Notes: generated from the letters alone by a model not told the origin. Shown: positions 24,254-33,303, counted from the first letter of the stretch. The stretch: DNA of 64,000 nt from an uncultured Christensenellaceae bacterium (GCA_910585195.1 CAJUCX010000004.1:56011-120010), one strand, 5' to 3'. Program-made: numbers and translations.

Positions 24254-24411
24254 TATCTTGTTCAACCACACCTTTCTTGCATTTTTTAATAAATATAATT
24301 ACCTTCATTTTGCCTGTTTAATTGCCTTATATAGCAATTTGTATTTTTAACAAGATGTAGCGGTAATATTTATAAAAAATATGTCAAATTTTTGCAAAAA
24401 TCTTAAAACGC

Positions 24412-24440
24412 TTGACACCGTTGCCAAAGGCGTTTAATAT
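24412..24440 (+). promoter_or_regulatory. Promoter of the TPP riboswitch-thiT unit
   Basis: TTGACA (24412-24417), 17-bp spacer, TAATAT (24435-24440), about 10 bp before the aptamer. The region between this and the glycosyltransferase gene holds nothing else recognisable. Confidence 0.7.
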
Positions 24441-24450
24441 AAAGTAAATT

Positions 24451-24523
24451 TAATTTAGGGGTGCTGTAAAAAGCTGAGATTATACCCAATGAACCCGCAA
24501 GGTAACGCTTGAAGGGGAAATTA
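24451..24523 (+). ncRNA. TPP riboswitch (THI element)
   Basis: Contains AGGGGTGCT, the conserved CTGAGAT and ATACCC, then TGAACCCGCAAGGTAACGC and GAAGGGGAA, the canonical THI core. The P1 stem is TAATTT/AAATTA. It should repress thiT when thiamine pyrophosphate is bound. Confidence 0.95.
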
Positions 24524-24531
24524 TTGAGGCA

Positions 24532-24569
24532 CTCTGCAATACTTTTGTTGCGGAGATTTTTCTTTTTTT
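24532..24569 (+). terminator. Expression-platform terminator before thiT
   Basis: CTCTGCAA pairs with TTGCGGAG (one G-U) across an 8-nt loop and is followed by ATTTTTCTTTTTTT, between aptamer and thiT SD. Confidence 0.8.
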
Positions 24570-24590
24570 ACAACTCCGAAGGAGTATTTT

Positions 24591-25313
24591 ATGAGTAACT
24601 TTTTACTTTTTGCGGATTTAAGCCCTACGGAAAACGTGCTTAACATTGTGTCTATTATCGCAATCGCGCTGCTTGCCGTTGTTGGCACAATAATCTGCGT
24701 AACCAACCGCAAAAACAACGCATTCAATACCAAGTCGATAGTATACGGAGGAATTTGCGTTGCCGGCTCGTTTGTTTTGAGTTTCATTAAATTGGAAATG
24801 GGCTACGGCGGCAGCGTAACGCTTGCAAGTATGTTGCCTTTGTTTATCTATTGTTACGTTTTCGGCGTCGGACGCGGACTTATCGTCGGCATCGTTTACG
24901 GTCTGTTGCAATTTATACAAAATCCTTACTTTTTGAACGTTCCGCAGTTTTTACTTGATTATATTTTGCCATTTGGCTTTATAGCGCTTTCCGGCGTGTT
25001 CAAAAAAATAATGCCGGCAAAAGGCGCGATATTTGCAGGAGCGGGATTATTTTCCTTTTTAAGACTTGCATCGCACGTCGGCAGCGGAATAATCTTTTTC
25101 AATATGGGTTGGACGGTAGACACATTTCCTCTCTTCGGCAGTTCGGCAGGAATGGGCAGTTTTGTATACTCTCTCGTATACAATGCGCTTTATATGGTGC
25201 CTGAGACTTTGATACTTATGGGTGTATTATGGTATCTGGTTGCAAGCAAACAATTTTTCACTTTGGAAAATATGATGATTAAGGCAAAAACCGAAGAAAC
25301 GAAACAAGCATAA
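24591..25313 (+). CDS. thiT: Energy-coupled thiamine transporter ThiT
   Basis: Six-helix ECF S-component for thiamine, 240 residues. It has the family segments GYGGSVTLASMLPLFIY, YGLLQFIQNPYFLN and FLLDYILPFGF, plus a Gly-rich loop before the last helices. An extra hydrophobic N-terminal segment of about 45 residues precedes the core. CCGAAGGAG lies 8 nt before the ATG. Control by the TPP riboswitch and terminator upstream confirms the ligand. The ECF energizing genes are not in this window. Confidence 0.95.
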   Translation: MSNFLLFADLSPTENVLNIVSIIAIALLAVVGTIICVTNRKNNAFNTKSIVYGGICVAGSFVLSFIKLEMGYGGSVTLASMLPLFIYCYVFGVGRGLIVGIVYGLLQFIQNPYFLNVPQFLLDYILPFGFIALSGVFKKIMPAKGAIFAGAGLFSFLRLASHVGSGIIFFNMGWTVDTFPLFGSSAGMGSFVYSLVYNALYMVPETLILMGVLWYLVASKQFFTLENMMIKAKTEETKQA

Positions 25314-25315
25314 TA

Positions 25316-25361
25316 TTTTTCCGTTATACTTTCTGCATCGCAAAAAGCATAACGGGAAAAA
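25316..25361. other. Long inverted repeat after thiT, no U-tract
   Basis: TTTTTCCGTTAT pairs with ATAACGG followed by a run of A. T-tracts lie inside the stem, not after it, on either strand, so it is not a typical terminator although it follows the thiT stop directly. Confidence 0.45.
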
Positions 25362-25467
25362 ACCTAAATAATTATAACAATCGTTATTGATACTGACAAC
25401 TTTGCAAAAATAATTTACGCCGTCTGCAAAAGTAAAAGCGTAATCGCAAAAAACGTCAAAAAATTAC

Positions 25468-25519
25468 AAAGCCTTGCATAAAATGTTTTTATGAAAAAGT
25501 TTATTAAAAGCAAGGCTTT
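25468..25519 (+). other. 10-bp inverted repeat around the start codon of the next gene
   Basis: AAAGCCTTGC (25468-25477) is perfectly complementary to GCAAGGCTTT (25510-25519). The 32-nt loop holds a TAAAAT box and the ATG at 25491. TTTTATTTTG follows the 3' arm, so the whole resembles a terminator straddling a start site. Confidence 0.6.
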
Positions 25520-26027
25520 TATTTTGTCCTTTTTGGCAGTCGTAGTGCTTGTGGCGACTATACAGTTGACGGCCGTAGCAGTGCAAAATAAATATAAAGA
25601 CACACAACTTACCGATACAAAACCCGTTTCGTCTTTAAGGATACAAGTGGTAAATTTGCGCGGCGCCCCACTTGCCAATGCAAAAGTAACTATTGTAGAA
25701 AGCGGCAAAACTTACTCTACCGACCTTAAAGGCTATACGCCCGTAATGCAGGTAACTTTTCAGGAAACGGCATTGACAAAAACCGTAGACGGAAACTTTT
25801 CTTTCGTAACGGTTGTAGTTACCCGCGACGGCTACGTAGACTATATTTTGTACAACTGCCTGATATACAAAGAGCGTATGCGCAGCGGCCCCATCATAAC
25901 GCTGTTTAATACCGGCGAAAGCAGCGCAAAGTATATCAGCACGGTGGAAGTTCCGCCCGACGAATGGACGCAGGAATTTTTGAATAAAATCAAACAAAAT
26001 TATTCCGCAGCCAAACAAGACGACTGA
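25491..26027 (+). CDS. Membrane-anchored or secreted protein with carboxypeptidase-regulatory-like domain
   Basis: 178 residues. The N-terminal hydrophobic helix (about 10-31) is a signal anchor. Residues 48-85 (SLRIQVVNLRGAPLANAKVTI through the DLKGYTPVM turn) look like a carboxypeptidase-regulatory or PEGA-type beta-sandwich, and GYVDYILYNCLIYKERMRSGP continues it. The C-terminal EVPPDEWTQEFLNKI is conserved-looking but not assigned. There is no SD; TAAAAT lies 6 nt before the ATG. Single gene ended by a strong terminator. Confidence 0.65.
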   Translation: MKKFIKSKAFILSFLAVVVLVATIQLTAVAVQNKYKDTQLTDTKPVSSLRIQVVNLRGAPLANAKVTIVESGKTYSTDLKGYTPVMQVTFQETALTKTVDGNFSFVTVVVTRDGYVDYILYNCLIYKERMRSGPIITLFNTGESSAKYISTVEVPPDEWTQEFLNKIKQNYSAAKQDD

Positions 26028-26135
26028 AATATTTTTTGCGTCAAAAAAATAAAATTGCAATCAGTAAAAATAAAAATTTTCAGTAAAAAACAAAGTTTTT
26101 GCATGTTAAGCTTTCTTAATAAAAACCTAAAATAA

Positions 26136-26167
26136 CTCAAGCCCCTGCCTATCGGCAGGGGCTTGAG
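26136..26167. terminator. Strong bidirectional terminator
   Basis: Perfect 14-bp stem CTCAAGCCCCTGCC/GGCAGGGGCTTGAG with a TATC loop and T-rich tracts on both sides, between convergent genes. Confidence 0.92.
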
Positions 26168-26211
26168 TATTTTTATGGCTTTAACGTTTTTTAATAAATA
26201 TATAGACTAAA

Positions 26212-26736
26212 TTATACCTTAGGTATCAAGTGTCCAATTTTGCCGTCGGCTCTGCGGTAAACAGCCTCTATATGTCCCGTTGCGATATTTTGGAACAGAT
26301 AAAAATCGTGGTCGACGAGTTCCAACCCTGCAACAGCCTCTTTAAGGTCCTCTGCCTTGACTTCAAACGTTTTGGTTTTGACGATTTCAGGCACGGACTC
26401 CACTTCTTCTTTTTGGGCAAACTCAAATTGAGGCGCAACGACGTCTTTTTGTTTGTCGTTAAATTTATCTCTGTGCCTTACAAGCTGTTTTTCCAACTTA
26501 GGCAATGCCCTGTCGATGCAGTCGTAAATATGCTCGTCCTTAACTTCCGCCCTTAACAGCGTACCGCGATAAGAAATAGAAATTTCCAGCACTTCGCACT
26601 TTTTTTCGCCCTTCATAACGACGCGTGCCGTCGCCTCGTCGGAAAAATACTTATCCAGACGATTGAGTTTTTTCTGCAACACTTCCGTAAGTTTGTCGCT
26701 TGGGGTGTAGTTTTTTGCAACAACGTCCAATTTCAT
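26212..26736 (-). CDS. hpf: Long-form ribosome hibernation promoting factor
   Basis: 174 residues. The N-terminal S30AE domain (1-100) starts MKLDVVAKNYTPSDKLTEVL and binds the 30S decoding channel. The C-terminal dimerisation domain (about 120-174) has KTFEVKAEDLKEAVAGLELV and ends in GHLIPKV. This is the form that makes 100S ribosome dimers in Bacillota. GGAGGTGCATT is directly upstream of the ATG. Single gene between two terminators. Confidence 0.95.
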   Translation of the reverse strand: MKLDVVAKNYTPSDKLTEVLQKKLNRLDKYFSDEATARVVMKGEKKCEVLEISISYRGTLLRAEVKDEHIYDCIDRALPKLEKQLVRHRDKFNDKQKDVVAPQFEFAQKEEVESVPEIVKTKTFEVKAEDLKEAVAGLELVDHDFYLFQNIATGHIEAVYRRADGKIGHLIPKV

Positions 26737-26786
26737 AATGCACCTCCGTTTTGTAATTTTATTTTAACAAAACCGAGAAAGAAAAA

Positions 26787-26818
26787 CAAGACCCATTTGC
26801 AAATTTGCAATGGGTTTG
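26787..26818 (-). terminator. Terminator of the mcsA-mcsB-clpC operon
   Basis: ACCCATT-tGCAAATTTGC-AATGGGT stem, followed on the minus strand by CTTGTTTTTC, just past the clpC stop. Confidence 0.75.
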
Positions 26819-26833
26819 TAAAAATAATTATAT

Positions 26834-29239
26834 TTATTTTTTGTTGCTGAAAGTCAATTCTTTTCCGTCGAAGTTTATATAGACTTTTCCGCTGCGGATA
26901 GAATTTTTCAAAATCTCTTCGCTTAAACGGTCTTCGACAAGGCGTTGAATGCTCCTCTTTAACGGCCTTGCGCCGTATTCTTTGTCAAAGCCTTTTTCCG
27001 CAAGGAAGTCGAGCGCCTCGTCGGAAACTTCAAGCGACATTCCGTTTTCCGAAATACGCTTGCTGAGGTTGTCGAGAAGAATTTTTGCGATTTGCCTTGT
27101 TTCCTCTTTGCTGAGTTGCGTAAAGATAATAATGTCGTCGATACGGTTTAAGAACTCCGGCTTGAAACTTTCTTTAAGCGACTCCATAAGTCTGTCTTTC
27201 ATATCGGCATATTCTTCTTCGCTGCCGCCGCCGGAAAAACCCAACCTACGCATTTTGCTTAACTGATTTACGCCGTTGTTGCTTGTCATAATTATTATGG
27301 TATTTTTGAAGTCTACGACTCTGCCGCGGCTGTCGGTAAGTCTGCCGTCGTCCAAAATTTGCAGCAAAATGTTGAACACGTCGGGGTGCGCTTTTTCTAT
27401 TTCGTCAAACAGAATTACGGAATACGGCTTTCTTCTGACCTTTTCGGTAAGCTGTCCGCCTGTTTCTTCATAGCCCACGTATCCCGGAGGCGCGCCTATG
27501 ATTTTTGACGCAGAGTGTTTTTCCATATATTCGCTCATATCGAGACGAATAAGCAAATTTTCGTCGCCGAATACGCCTTCCGCCAAAGCCTTTGAAAGTT
27601 CCGTCTTACCTACGCCTGTAGGTCCCAAAAAAATGAAAGAACCTATCGGGCGTTTCGGGTCTTTAAGTCCTGCCCTTGCCCTTCTTATCGCCTTTGCAAC
27701 CGCCTTGACTGCCTCCTCCTGCCCGACAACTCTTTTATGCAGCAATTCTTCCAGATGAATAAGTTTTTGGCTCTCGGTCTCGTTTATGCGCTCTACCGGT
27801 ATGGAAGTCCATTTGGAAACTATCTTTGCAATTTCCGCCTCGCCTATTTGCGGCTGCGACTTCTTCAACTTTTCGGCGTGCTTTTGTTTTTCTCTGTCGA
27901 TTGCATCTTCAAGCGCTTTTACCTGCACTTTAAGTTCCTGCGCTTTGTTGAAGATTTGCCTCTCGGCATATTGCATCATTTCAAATTTTAACGCTTCCAA
28001 CTCGCTTTCTTTTTGTTTGATTTCCTGCGGCAAAACGTAACTGTCTAGTTTTGCTCTGCTGGCCGCCTCGTCTATTAAATCGATAGCCTTATCCGGCAAA
28101 AACCTGTCGGTAATATATCTGTCCGAAAGTTTGGTTGCAGCCTCTATCGCTTCGTCGGTAATTTTTACTTTGTGATGTTCTTCATACTTATCTCTCAAAC
28201 CTTTAAGTATAAGCATAGTGTCCGCAACACTAGGCTGATTTACCATAATAGGCTGAAACCTTCTTTCAAGCGCGGTGTCCTTTTCTATATACTTTCTGTA
28301 TTCTTCTATAGTAGTTGCGCCTATGGTCTGCATTTCGCCGCGGGCAAGCAGCGGCTTCAAAATATCCGCCGCGTCCATCTTTCCGTCGCCCGTGCTTCCT
28401 GCGCCTACGAGATTGTGAATTTCATCTATAAAAATAATTATATTGCCGTTTTTGGTTACAAAGTCTATGGCGTCTTTCAACCTTTCTTCAAAGTCGCCGC
28501 GATACTTAGTGCCTGCAAGCAAGCCCGCCAAATCGAGCGAAAAAACTATTTTACCCTTTAACAAATCGGGCACGTCATTGTTTACAATCTTTTGCGCAAG
28601 ACCTTCCACCACGGCAGATTTACCCACGCCCGGCTCGCCTATCAAAATAGGGTTGTTTTTTGTCCTGCGGCTTAAAATTTGAATAACTCTTTCTATCTCG
28701 TCGGAACGGCCTATTACGGGGTCGAGTTTGCCGTCCTTTGCTTTTTGCGTCAAGTCCACGCCGAATTTTTCAAGGTCGCCGAGTTCTTTATTTTTTTTCT
28801 TTTCGCCTTGCGCCGCGCCCGACGGATTGTTTACGCCAGTTTCTTCTTCCACGCGTTTGGTAAGCGCTTCCACGTCAACGCCCATATGCGCAAGCTGCCT
28901 TACGGCATAACTTCCGGTGTTAATCAAAATGGCAAGCAAAAGATGTTCCGTATCGACGTAATAGCAATTTGCCGCCTGCGCAATTTTGTTTGCGTCAGCC
29001 TCCATTTTGCCTACGCGTGCGGAAATTTCCAACTGAAAGCCCGCGGCATTGTCGCTGCCTATGCGGAAATTTTCTTTCGTTGCGCCGAACTCCGACAGCA
29101 AATCTTTAGCTTTGCCGTCTACGCACATAAGACCAAGCAAAATGTGTTCCGTCCCTACCATGCTGTTTTTTGTCTTTTTGCATACGTCGCAAGCAATATC
29201 GACGGCTTTTCTTGCATTTTGCGTCAATCTTTCAAACAT
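26834..29239 (-). CDS. clpC: ATP-dependent Clp protease ATPase subunit ClpC
   Basis: 801-residue AAA+ unfoldase feeding ClpP. Two ClpN repeats (about 1-140), AAA1 with GEPGVGKS (201-208), a middle coiled-coil domain (about 405-480) that contacts McsB or MecA adaptors, AAA2 with GPTGVGKT, and a C-terminal small domain. The closing residues lack extra tails. GGGGGCGA precedes the ATG. Last gene of mcsA-mcsB-clpC, so it degrades arginine-phosphorylated proteins marked by McsB. clpP is not in this window. Confidence 0.96.
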   Translation of the reverse strand: MFERLTQNARKAVDIACDVCKKTKNSMVGTEHILLGLMCVDGKAKDLLSEFGATKENFRIGSDNAAGFQLEISARVGKMEADANKIAQAANCYYVDTEHLLLAILINTGSYAVRQLAHMGVDVEALTKRVEEETGVNNPSGAAQGEKKKNKELGDLEKFGVDLTQKAKDGKLDPVIGRSDEIERVIQILSRRTKNNPILIGEPGVGKSAVVEGLAQKIVNNDVPDLLKGKIVFSLDLAGLLAGTKYRGDFEERLKDAIDFVTKNGNIIIFIDEIHNLVGAGSTGDGKMDAADILKPLLARGEMQTIGATTIEEYRKYIEKDTALERRFQPIMVNQPSVADTMLILKGLRDKYEEHHKVKITDEAIEAATKLSDRYITDRFLPDKAIDLIDEAASRAKLDSYVLPQEIKQKESELEALKFEMMQYAERQIFNKAQELKVQVKALEDAIDREKQKHAEKLKKSQPQIGEAEIAKIVSKWTSIPVERINETESQKLIHLEELLHKRVVGQEEAVKAVAKAIRRARAGLKDPKRPIGSFIFLGPTGVGKTELSKALAEGVFGDENLLIRLDMSEYMEKHSASKIIGAPPGYVGYEETGGQLTEKVRRKPYSVILFDEIEKAHPDVFNILLQILDDGRLTDSRGRVVDFKNTIIIMTSNNGVNQLSKMRRLGFSGGGSEEEYADMKDRLMESLKESFKPEFLNRIDDIIIFTQLSKEETRQIAKILLDNLSKRISENGMSLEVSDEALDFLAEKGFDKEYGARPLKRSIQRLVEDRLSEEILKNSIRSGKVYINFDGKELTFSNKK

Positions 29240-29260
29240 TAAATCGCCCCCTTAAAAAAA

Positions 29261-30274
29261 TCAATCTAATATTTTATTGAGATTTTCTCGGGTATACTCC
29301 GCCCTGAAAATATCTCTTTCTCTTTCGTTCATTTGTTTGCCTGCTTTTTTAAGCAAATTTCCGGGCAATACGTCCACCAAAAAGTCGTCAAGCTTTTCTA
29401 CGTCGGCGCACTGTATAATACCCAAAGCAACGCCTGTTTTTACGTCGGCAAATCTCTCGAAAAACTCTTTTGTAGACAAAATATATGCGTTTGTAAGTAT
29501 CCCCTTGGAACGCATTATTCTGTCGGTATATGCTGTTTTGTGCGTATTGAATATGGTTTCGCGCTCTTTGCTTTCCAACTGACAAACCGCCAAAACAGAA
29601 TTGTTTACGTTCTCTATAATTTCCTCTTCGCTGTAACCCAATGACGTTCTGTTGGAAATTTGATACATAAATCCGCTGCTGCTGCTGCTTCCTTCGCCGT
29701 AAATGCCGCGCACCGTCATTTTTCTTTTTACCAGCGCGTCTATTAAGGCGGAAATTCTGCCCGTTTTGGAAAGCGCAGGCAAAAACATCATAACCGACGC
29801 ACGCATACCTGTCCCCACGTTTGTAGGGCAACTGGTCAAGAAGCCCAAATTGTCATCGTAAGCAATGTCTACCTGTGAAATAATTTTGTCGTCTATTCGT
29901 CTAATCTTTTTGTAAGCCTTAGGCAAATCAAATCCTTTTACAATGCTTTGCTCTCTTATATGGTCCTCTTCGTTAAGCATTATTGACAAACTTTCGTCTT
30001 TATTTACCATAACGGCGCCGAGTCTGTCGTTTTGCAATAAATCCAGACTTACCAGGTGCTTTTCAAGATAAATTCGTTTTTCTACTTCGTCCATTTGCGA
30101 AATAAACCGCATATCGAATTTTTCCGTCGCCTGCAGCACGTCGTGAATTTTCTTTACAAAACCGAAAGCAAGCTCCGCATCGAGTTTATGCGGAAACGGC
30201 AAGCCGGAAACGTTTCTTGCGAGGCGTATTCTCGATGAAACGACGATGTTTTTTATAATATCGTTTTGACTCAT
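29261..30274 (-). CDS. mcsB: Protein arginine kinase McsB
   Basis: 337-residue guanidino-kinase-fold enzyme that phosphorylates arginines of misfolded proteins and marks them for ClpCP. SSRIRLARNVSGLPF at the N-terminus, SCPTNVGTGMRASV with the substrate-side Cys, and RGIYGEGSSSSSG as the nucleotide loop are all family marks. GGGGGGAGT precedes the ATG. It overlaps mcsA by 4 bp and precedes clpC by 21 bp, a fixed order in the family. Confidence 0.96.
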   Translation of the reverse strand: MSQNDIIKNIVVSSRIRLARNVSGLPFPHKLDAELAFGFVKKIHDVLQATEKFDMRFISQMDEVEKRIYLEKHLVSLDLLQNDRLGAVMVNKDESLSIMLNEEDHIREQSIVKGFDLPKAYKKIRRIDDKIISQVDIAYDDNLGFLTSCPTNVGTGMRASVMMFLPALSKTGRISALIDALVKRKMTVRGIYGEGSSSSSGFMYQISNRTSLGYSEEEIIENVNNSVLAVCQLESKERETIFNTHKTAYTDRIMRSKGILTNAYILSTKEFFERFADVKTGVALGIIQCADVEKLDDFLVDVLPGNLLKKAGKQMNERERDIFRAEYTRENLNKILD

Positions 30275-30714
30275 ACTCCCCCCAAACTTTTCAGCTGCTT
30301 ATAAATTCTGTCGGCATCGTCGTATCTCATTTCTTTGCTTGCCTGCTCCATTTCGGCTTTAAGCATTTGTATCATTTCTTCTTTGCTTGTTGCCATCTTA
30401 ACGGTATTTTTGCGCGGTATATGTCTGCTCCTGCCTTGAATTTTAGGCACAAGACTGCTCATAGTGCTGCCGAACGCCGTATAACAATCCGGACAGCCCA
30501 AAAAACCTGTTTTGAGAAATTCGCTCAAACGGGTCTTGCACTTAGGGCAAACAGCTTCTTTTACGTTGCGTTCCTGCGCGCGTGATTGACGGTATGAATT
30601 GTTCTCTATTTTTCTGGCGCAATTTTCACACAAAAATTTTTGCGTGGTCTTGCCGTTTTTCATTTCCGTAATAAAGATAGTTGCGGGCGCGCCGCACAAC
30701 ATACATTTCATCAT
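30271..30714 (-). CDS. mcsA: McsA, McsB activator
   Basis: 147 residues with two zinc fingers: CMLC/CENC in the N-terminal half and CPKC/CPDC in the middle. A UVR-type helical segment (about 112-145) follows near the C-terminus, KEEMIQMLKAEMEQASKEMRYDDADRIY. McsA activates McsB by binding it. CAGGGG precedes the ATG. First gene of the operon; ctsR, which usually leads it, is absent. Confidence 0.94.
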   Translation of the reverse strand: MMKCMLCGAPATIFITEMKNGKTTQKFLCENCARKIENNSYRQSRAQERNVKEAVCPKCKTRLSEFLKTGFLGCPDCYTAFGSTMSSLVPKIQGRSRHIPRKNTVKMATSKEEMIQMLKAEMEQASKEMRYDDADRIYKQLKSLGGV

Positions 30715-30835
30715 TCTTGTCCCCTGTCAGGTGCCTGATATTTTCACTGTCGCAATATAAATCGATTTGGTTATTTGTTTGTTTTTAATGCTTTTTATGA
30801 ATATGCAAAAATGCCGATATAAATTTAGTATTGCA

Positions 30836-30864
30836 ATTATAAATCATTAGTTTTTGCAAGTCAA
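30836..30864 (-). promoter_or_regulatory. Sigma-A promoter of mcsA-mcsB-clpC
   Basis: TTGACT (30859-30864), 17-bp spacer, TATAAT (30836-30841), about 115 nt before the mcsA start. I see no CtsR heptad repeat or CIRCE element in the promoter or leader. Confidence 0.7.
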
Positions 30865-30872
30865 GTACCAAC

Positions 30873-30904
30873 AAAAAAACTCTTTCTAAAGAAAGAGTTT
30901 TTTT
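30873..30904 (-). terminator. Terminator of the padR-DUF1700-DUF4097 operon
   Basis: Perfect 14-bp stem AAAAAAACTCTTTC/GAAAGAGTTTTTTT with a TAAA loop; it also isolates the mcsA promoter. The 100 bp between it and the DUF4097 stop show no feature. Confidence 0.9.
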
Positions 30905-31006
30905 AATAATAAAATCTTAAATATCAAACGCTGTCAAGCGTATCGTTTAGCACACAGATAACAATCTTGCAATCTTTTATGCCTGCGAGCATTTTTGTTA
31001 AGCTTA

Positions 31007-31819
31007 TTAGACAGCGCTAATAAAATTTATGTTTATCGCACCGTTTACGGTAGAAGCGTTAAGTTTTTTGTCGCTGCCTTCAACCGTTTTGTCTGTAAGA
31101 TTTTTTGCACCGTTTACTGTGGAAACGGAAACGTTATATTCATCCAAACTGCCTATCAACGTGCCGCTGATTTCTCCGTTTACCGTTGACGCTTCTATCT
31201 TAGGGCAAAGCACGTTATCAAAAACAACTTCGCCGTTGACAGTGCTGCACGCAAGAGAATTTGCAACTACGTTCGCGCAGGAAACTTCTCCGTTGGTTAC
31301 GCTTATCGTTCCGTCGGCAATCACGCAATCGTTAATATCTATTTCTCCGTTGACGTTGGTTACCGTAAGATTTTTAAGTTTAAGGGTATTTAAGTTAATT
31401 TCCGCACTGACGGTGTTTATGTTAAGTTCGAAGTACATTTCCGGCGTTACCGTAATATCAACGTCAAGCCCTATTTTGCCTATCCCGCGGAAAAAGTTGA
31501 ACCATCTGGGCTGCTCGGTCTTTTCTTCTATCTTCAACTCTCCGTCTGTTACTGAAATTTCATACTTGTCGTTGCCGTTTTCGCTTACGTAATATGATAC
31601 GAAAAATTTTTCTCCTACGGAAATATTTACGTCGTCAAGCACCGTCGACACCGACAGTTTGGAAAACTCTACGGCTTCTTCATAAGTTTCCTGCACGTAC
31701 GTTTGGTCGTCAAGGTTTTTATAGTCCCAACCCAGTTGAGAAAAACCTATGCAGAATATACCCGCGCCTACCGCCAGTGTAATTACGGCTCCAATCAATT
31801 CCCAAAACCAGCGTTTCAT
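31007..31819 (-). CDS. DUF4097 beta-strand repeat protein
   Basis: 270 residues. One N-terminal transmembrane helix (about 7-27), then an extracytoplasmic right-handed beta-structure built from short repeats of the form STVNGEI/VNGEVxxxN, for example TVNGEISGTLIG and NASTVNGAININ. DUF4097 proteins are thought to be surface or membrane-linked sensors or adhesin-like, but no function is proven. The start at 31819 is set by AGGAGGGCTTAAAG. Third gene of the PadR operon, 2 nt after the DUF1700 gene. Confidence 0.85.
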   Translation of the reverse strand: MKRWFWELIGAVITLAVGAGIFCIGFSQLGWDYKNLDDQTYVQETYEEAVEFSKLSVSTVLDDVNISVGEKFFVSYYVSENGNDKYEISVTDGELKIEEKTEQPRWFNFFRGIGKIGLDVDITVTPEMYFELNINTVSAEINLNTLKLKNLTVTNVNGEIDINDCVIADGTISVTNGEVSCANVVANSLACSTVNGEVVFDNVLCPKIEASTVNGEISGTLIGSLDEYNVSVSTVNGAKNLTDKTVEGSDKKLNASTVNGAININFISAV

Positions 31820-31821
31820 CT

Positions 31822-32718
31822 TTAAGCCCTCCTGCATTTGGAATATCCAAACAGCCATTTAACAACAACCTTAAACAGTCTGTAAACGGTGCGGCCTGCC
31901 CACCACATCAACTGTCCTACGCCTATCGACGCTATCGCGCCGCCGAACACGCACAGCCAAGTCGAACTTGCAAAAGCAAAGCCGAAAAAACTGTAAATCA
32001 TAACAGCCACACCGGCTATTTGCGTCGCTATGCTTGCCACAAACAAACCGAAGGTTACGGCGCATACAGGTATAAACACAAACACTACCAACAATATGCC
32101 CAAAATCATACCGGCAACCGTCGGGTGCCACTCGTAACTTTTGTGGATATGATTAGGCCTGTCGTCGTAATAATCGTCATAGCGTCTTTCGCGGTCGCGT
32201 CTTATCCTATCCCGTCTTTCTCTCTCTCGCTCGGCGCGTTCTTCGCGTCTGATGCGTTCTTCTCTTGCTCTTTCTTCACGGCGAAGCCTTTCTTCTTCGC
32301 GACGGCGCTCTTCTATCTCCCTTTCTTCGCGATGCTTGCGTTCTTGACGCTCGCGTTCTTCTCTTTCTCTCTCTTCCTTGCGCAATCTTTCTTCTTCTCT
32401 GCGACGCTCGCGCCTTTCACGCTCTTCCATCTTGCGCATTTCTTTTCTTTCGCGCTCGTCTCTTATTCTATCGGTTTTGCCGTACGACGGTCTTTCTTCA
32501 TAATAATCGTCGTCAAAACCGAATTGATTTTCGTGTCTGATTCTGTCGGCAACTTCATAAGGACTGCCGAACTCGTCTATTATGTCTTCTTCGAGCATTC
32601 CCGATTCTATCTTGTCGGCAAAAAGCTCGTCATAATAGTCAAAAACTTTATCCTTTTCTCTCGACGGCAAATCGTCCAAACTTTTTCTCAACCGTCTTTC
32701 CCATTCATACTTAGTCAT
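31822..32718 (-). CDS. DUF1700/HAAS membrane protein with Arg/Glu-rich linker
   Basis: 298 residues. The N-terminal HAAS-like domain (1-65, KYEWERRLRKSLDDLPSREK and DEFGSPYEVADRI) is typical of PadR-linked DUF1700 proteins. Residues about 85-190 are a run of RREEERLRKEE-type units, predicted as a long charged helix or coiled coil. Residues about 200-290 hold three to four transmembrane helices. The gene order padR-DUF1700-DUF4097 is recurrent in Bacillota. The charged linker is unusually long; the protein may signal envelope state to PadR, which is inference. Confidence 0.85.
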   Translation of the reverse strand: MTKYEWERRLRKSLDDLPSREKDKVFDYYDELFADKIESGMLEEDIIDEFGSPYEVADRIRHENQFGFDDDYYEERPSYGKTDRIRDERERKEMRKMEERERRERRREEERLRKEEREREERERQERKHREEREIEERRREEERLRREERAREERIRREERAERERERRDRIRRDRERRYDDYYDDRPNHIHKSYEWHPTVAGMILGILLVVFVFIPVCAVTFGLFVASIATQIAGVAVMIYSFFGFAFASSTWLCVFGGAIASIGVGQLMWWAGRTVYRLFKVVVKWLFGYSKCRRA

Positions 32719-32719
32719 T

Positions 32720-33031
32720 TTACAAACCCTCTTTTATAATGTAGTCATAAACAACTTGTATCTCCCGTATGTCGTAAACAAACTCTCTCAAACGCTGTTT
32801 TCCTTTTACGGTGATTTGATAATACTTTCGCAATCTGCCGTTGTGCTCTCGGCTTTTTGTCGTCAAACATCCCATTTCTTCCAGACGTCTCAAAATCGGG
32901 TACAACGTCGATTCCGAAATTTCTATATAAGGCGATAAGTCGGAAATTATCTTATATCCGTATGACTCGTGTTTACTTAATGACGCCAATACCGCGGCTT
33001 CCAACACGCCCTTTTTCAATTGGACATCCAA
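32720..33031 (-). CDS. PadR-family transcriptional regulator
   Basis: 103-residue winged-helix regulator. The core is LASLSKHESYGYKIISDL then STLYPILRRLEEMG and the wing GRLRKYYQIT, and a short C-terminal helix dimerises it. A TTG start at 33031 is chosen because GGAGGTGATTG lies just upstream; the earlier ATG at 33049 would place the SD inside the gene. A palindrome overlaps its own promoter, so autoregulation of the three-gene operon is likely. Confidence 0.9.
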   Translation of the reverse strand: MDVQLKKGVLEAAVLASLSKHESYGYKIISDLSPYIEISESTLYPILRRLEEMGCLTTKSREHNGRLRKYYQITVKGKQRLREFVYDIREIQVVYDYIIKEGL

Positions 33032-33063
33032 ACAATCACCTCCGTTCATACCCTCTTATGCAT

Positions 33064-33095
33064 TATACTATACATTACATAGTATACCTTGTCAA
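33064..33095 (-). promoter_or_regulatory. PadR operon promoter with palindromic operator
   Basis: TTGACA (33090-33095), 17-bp spacer, TATAGT (33067-33072). An inverted repeat TATACTAT-ACATTAC-ATAGTATA (33064-33086) fills the -10 box and most of the spacer, so a bound dimer would block RNA polymerase. PadR proteins commonly bind such AT-rich palindromes in their own promoters. Confidence 0.75.
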
Positions 33096-33237
33096 CGAAT
33101 TTTATTAAAATTTTCAAAAAATTTAATAAAAATTTCACAAACTGGAAATTTTTATGTCAAAAAACAAAATATAAATTAAATTTTGACCGCAAAATTTATT
33201 TTTATAAATAAACGGTTTCAACAAATTTATCAAAAAA

Positions 33238-33265
33238 ACACCGCCTGCAATTATGCAAGCGGTGT
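33238..33265 (-). terminator. Terminator of the EF-G-like gene
   Basis: ACACCGC-TGCA/TGCA-GCGGTGT stem, followed on the minus strand by TTTTTTT, 39 bp past the stop. Confidence 0.85.
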
Positions 33266-33303
33266 CAATAATTTTAATATTTAGATTTTAAGTTATTACA
33301 GAC

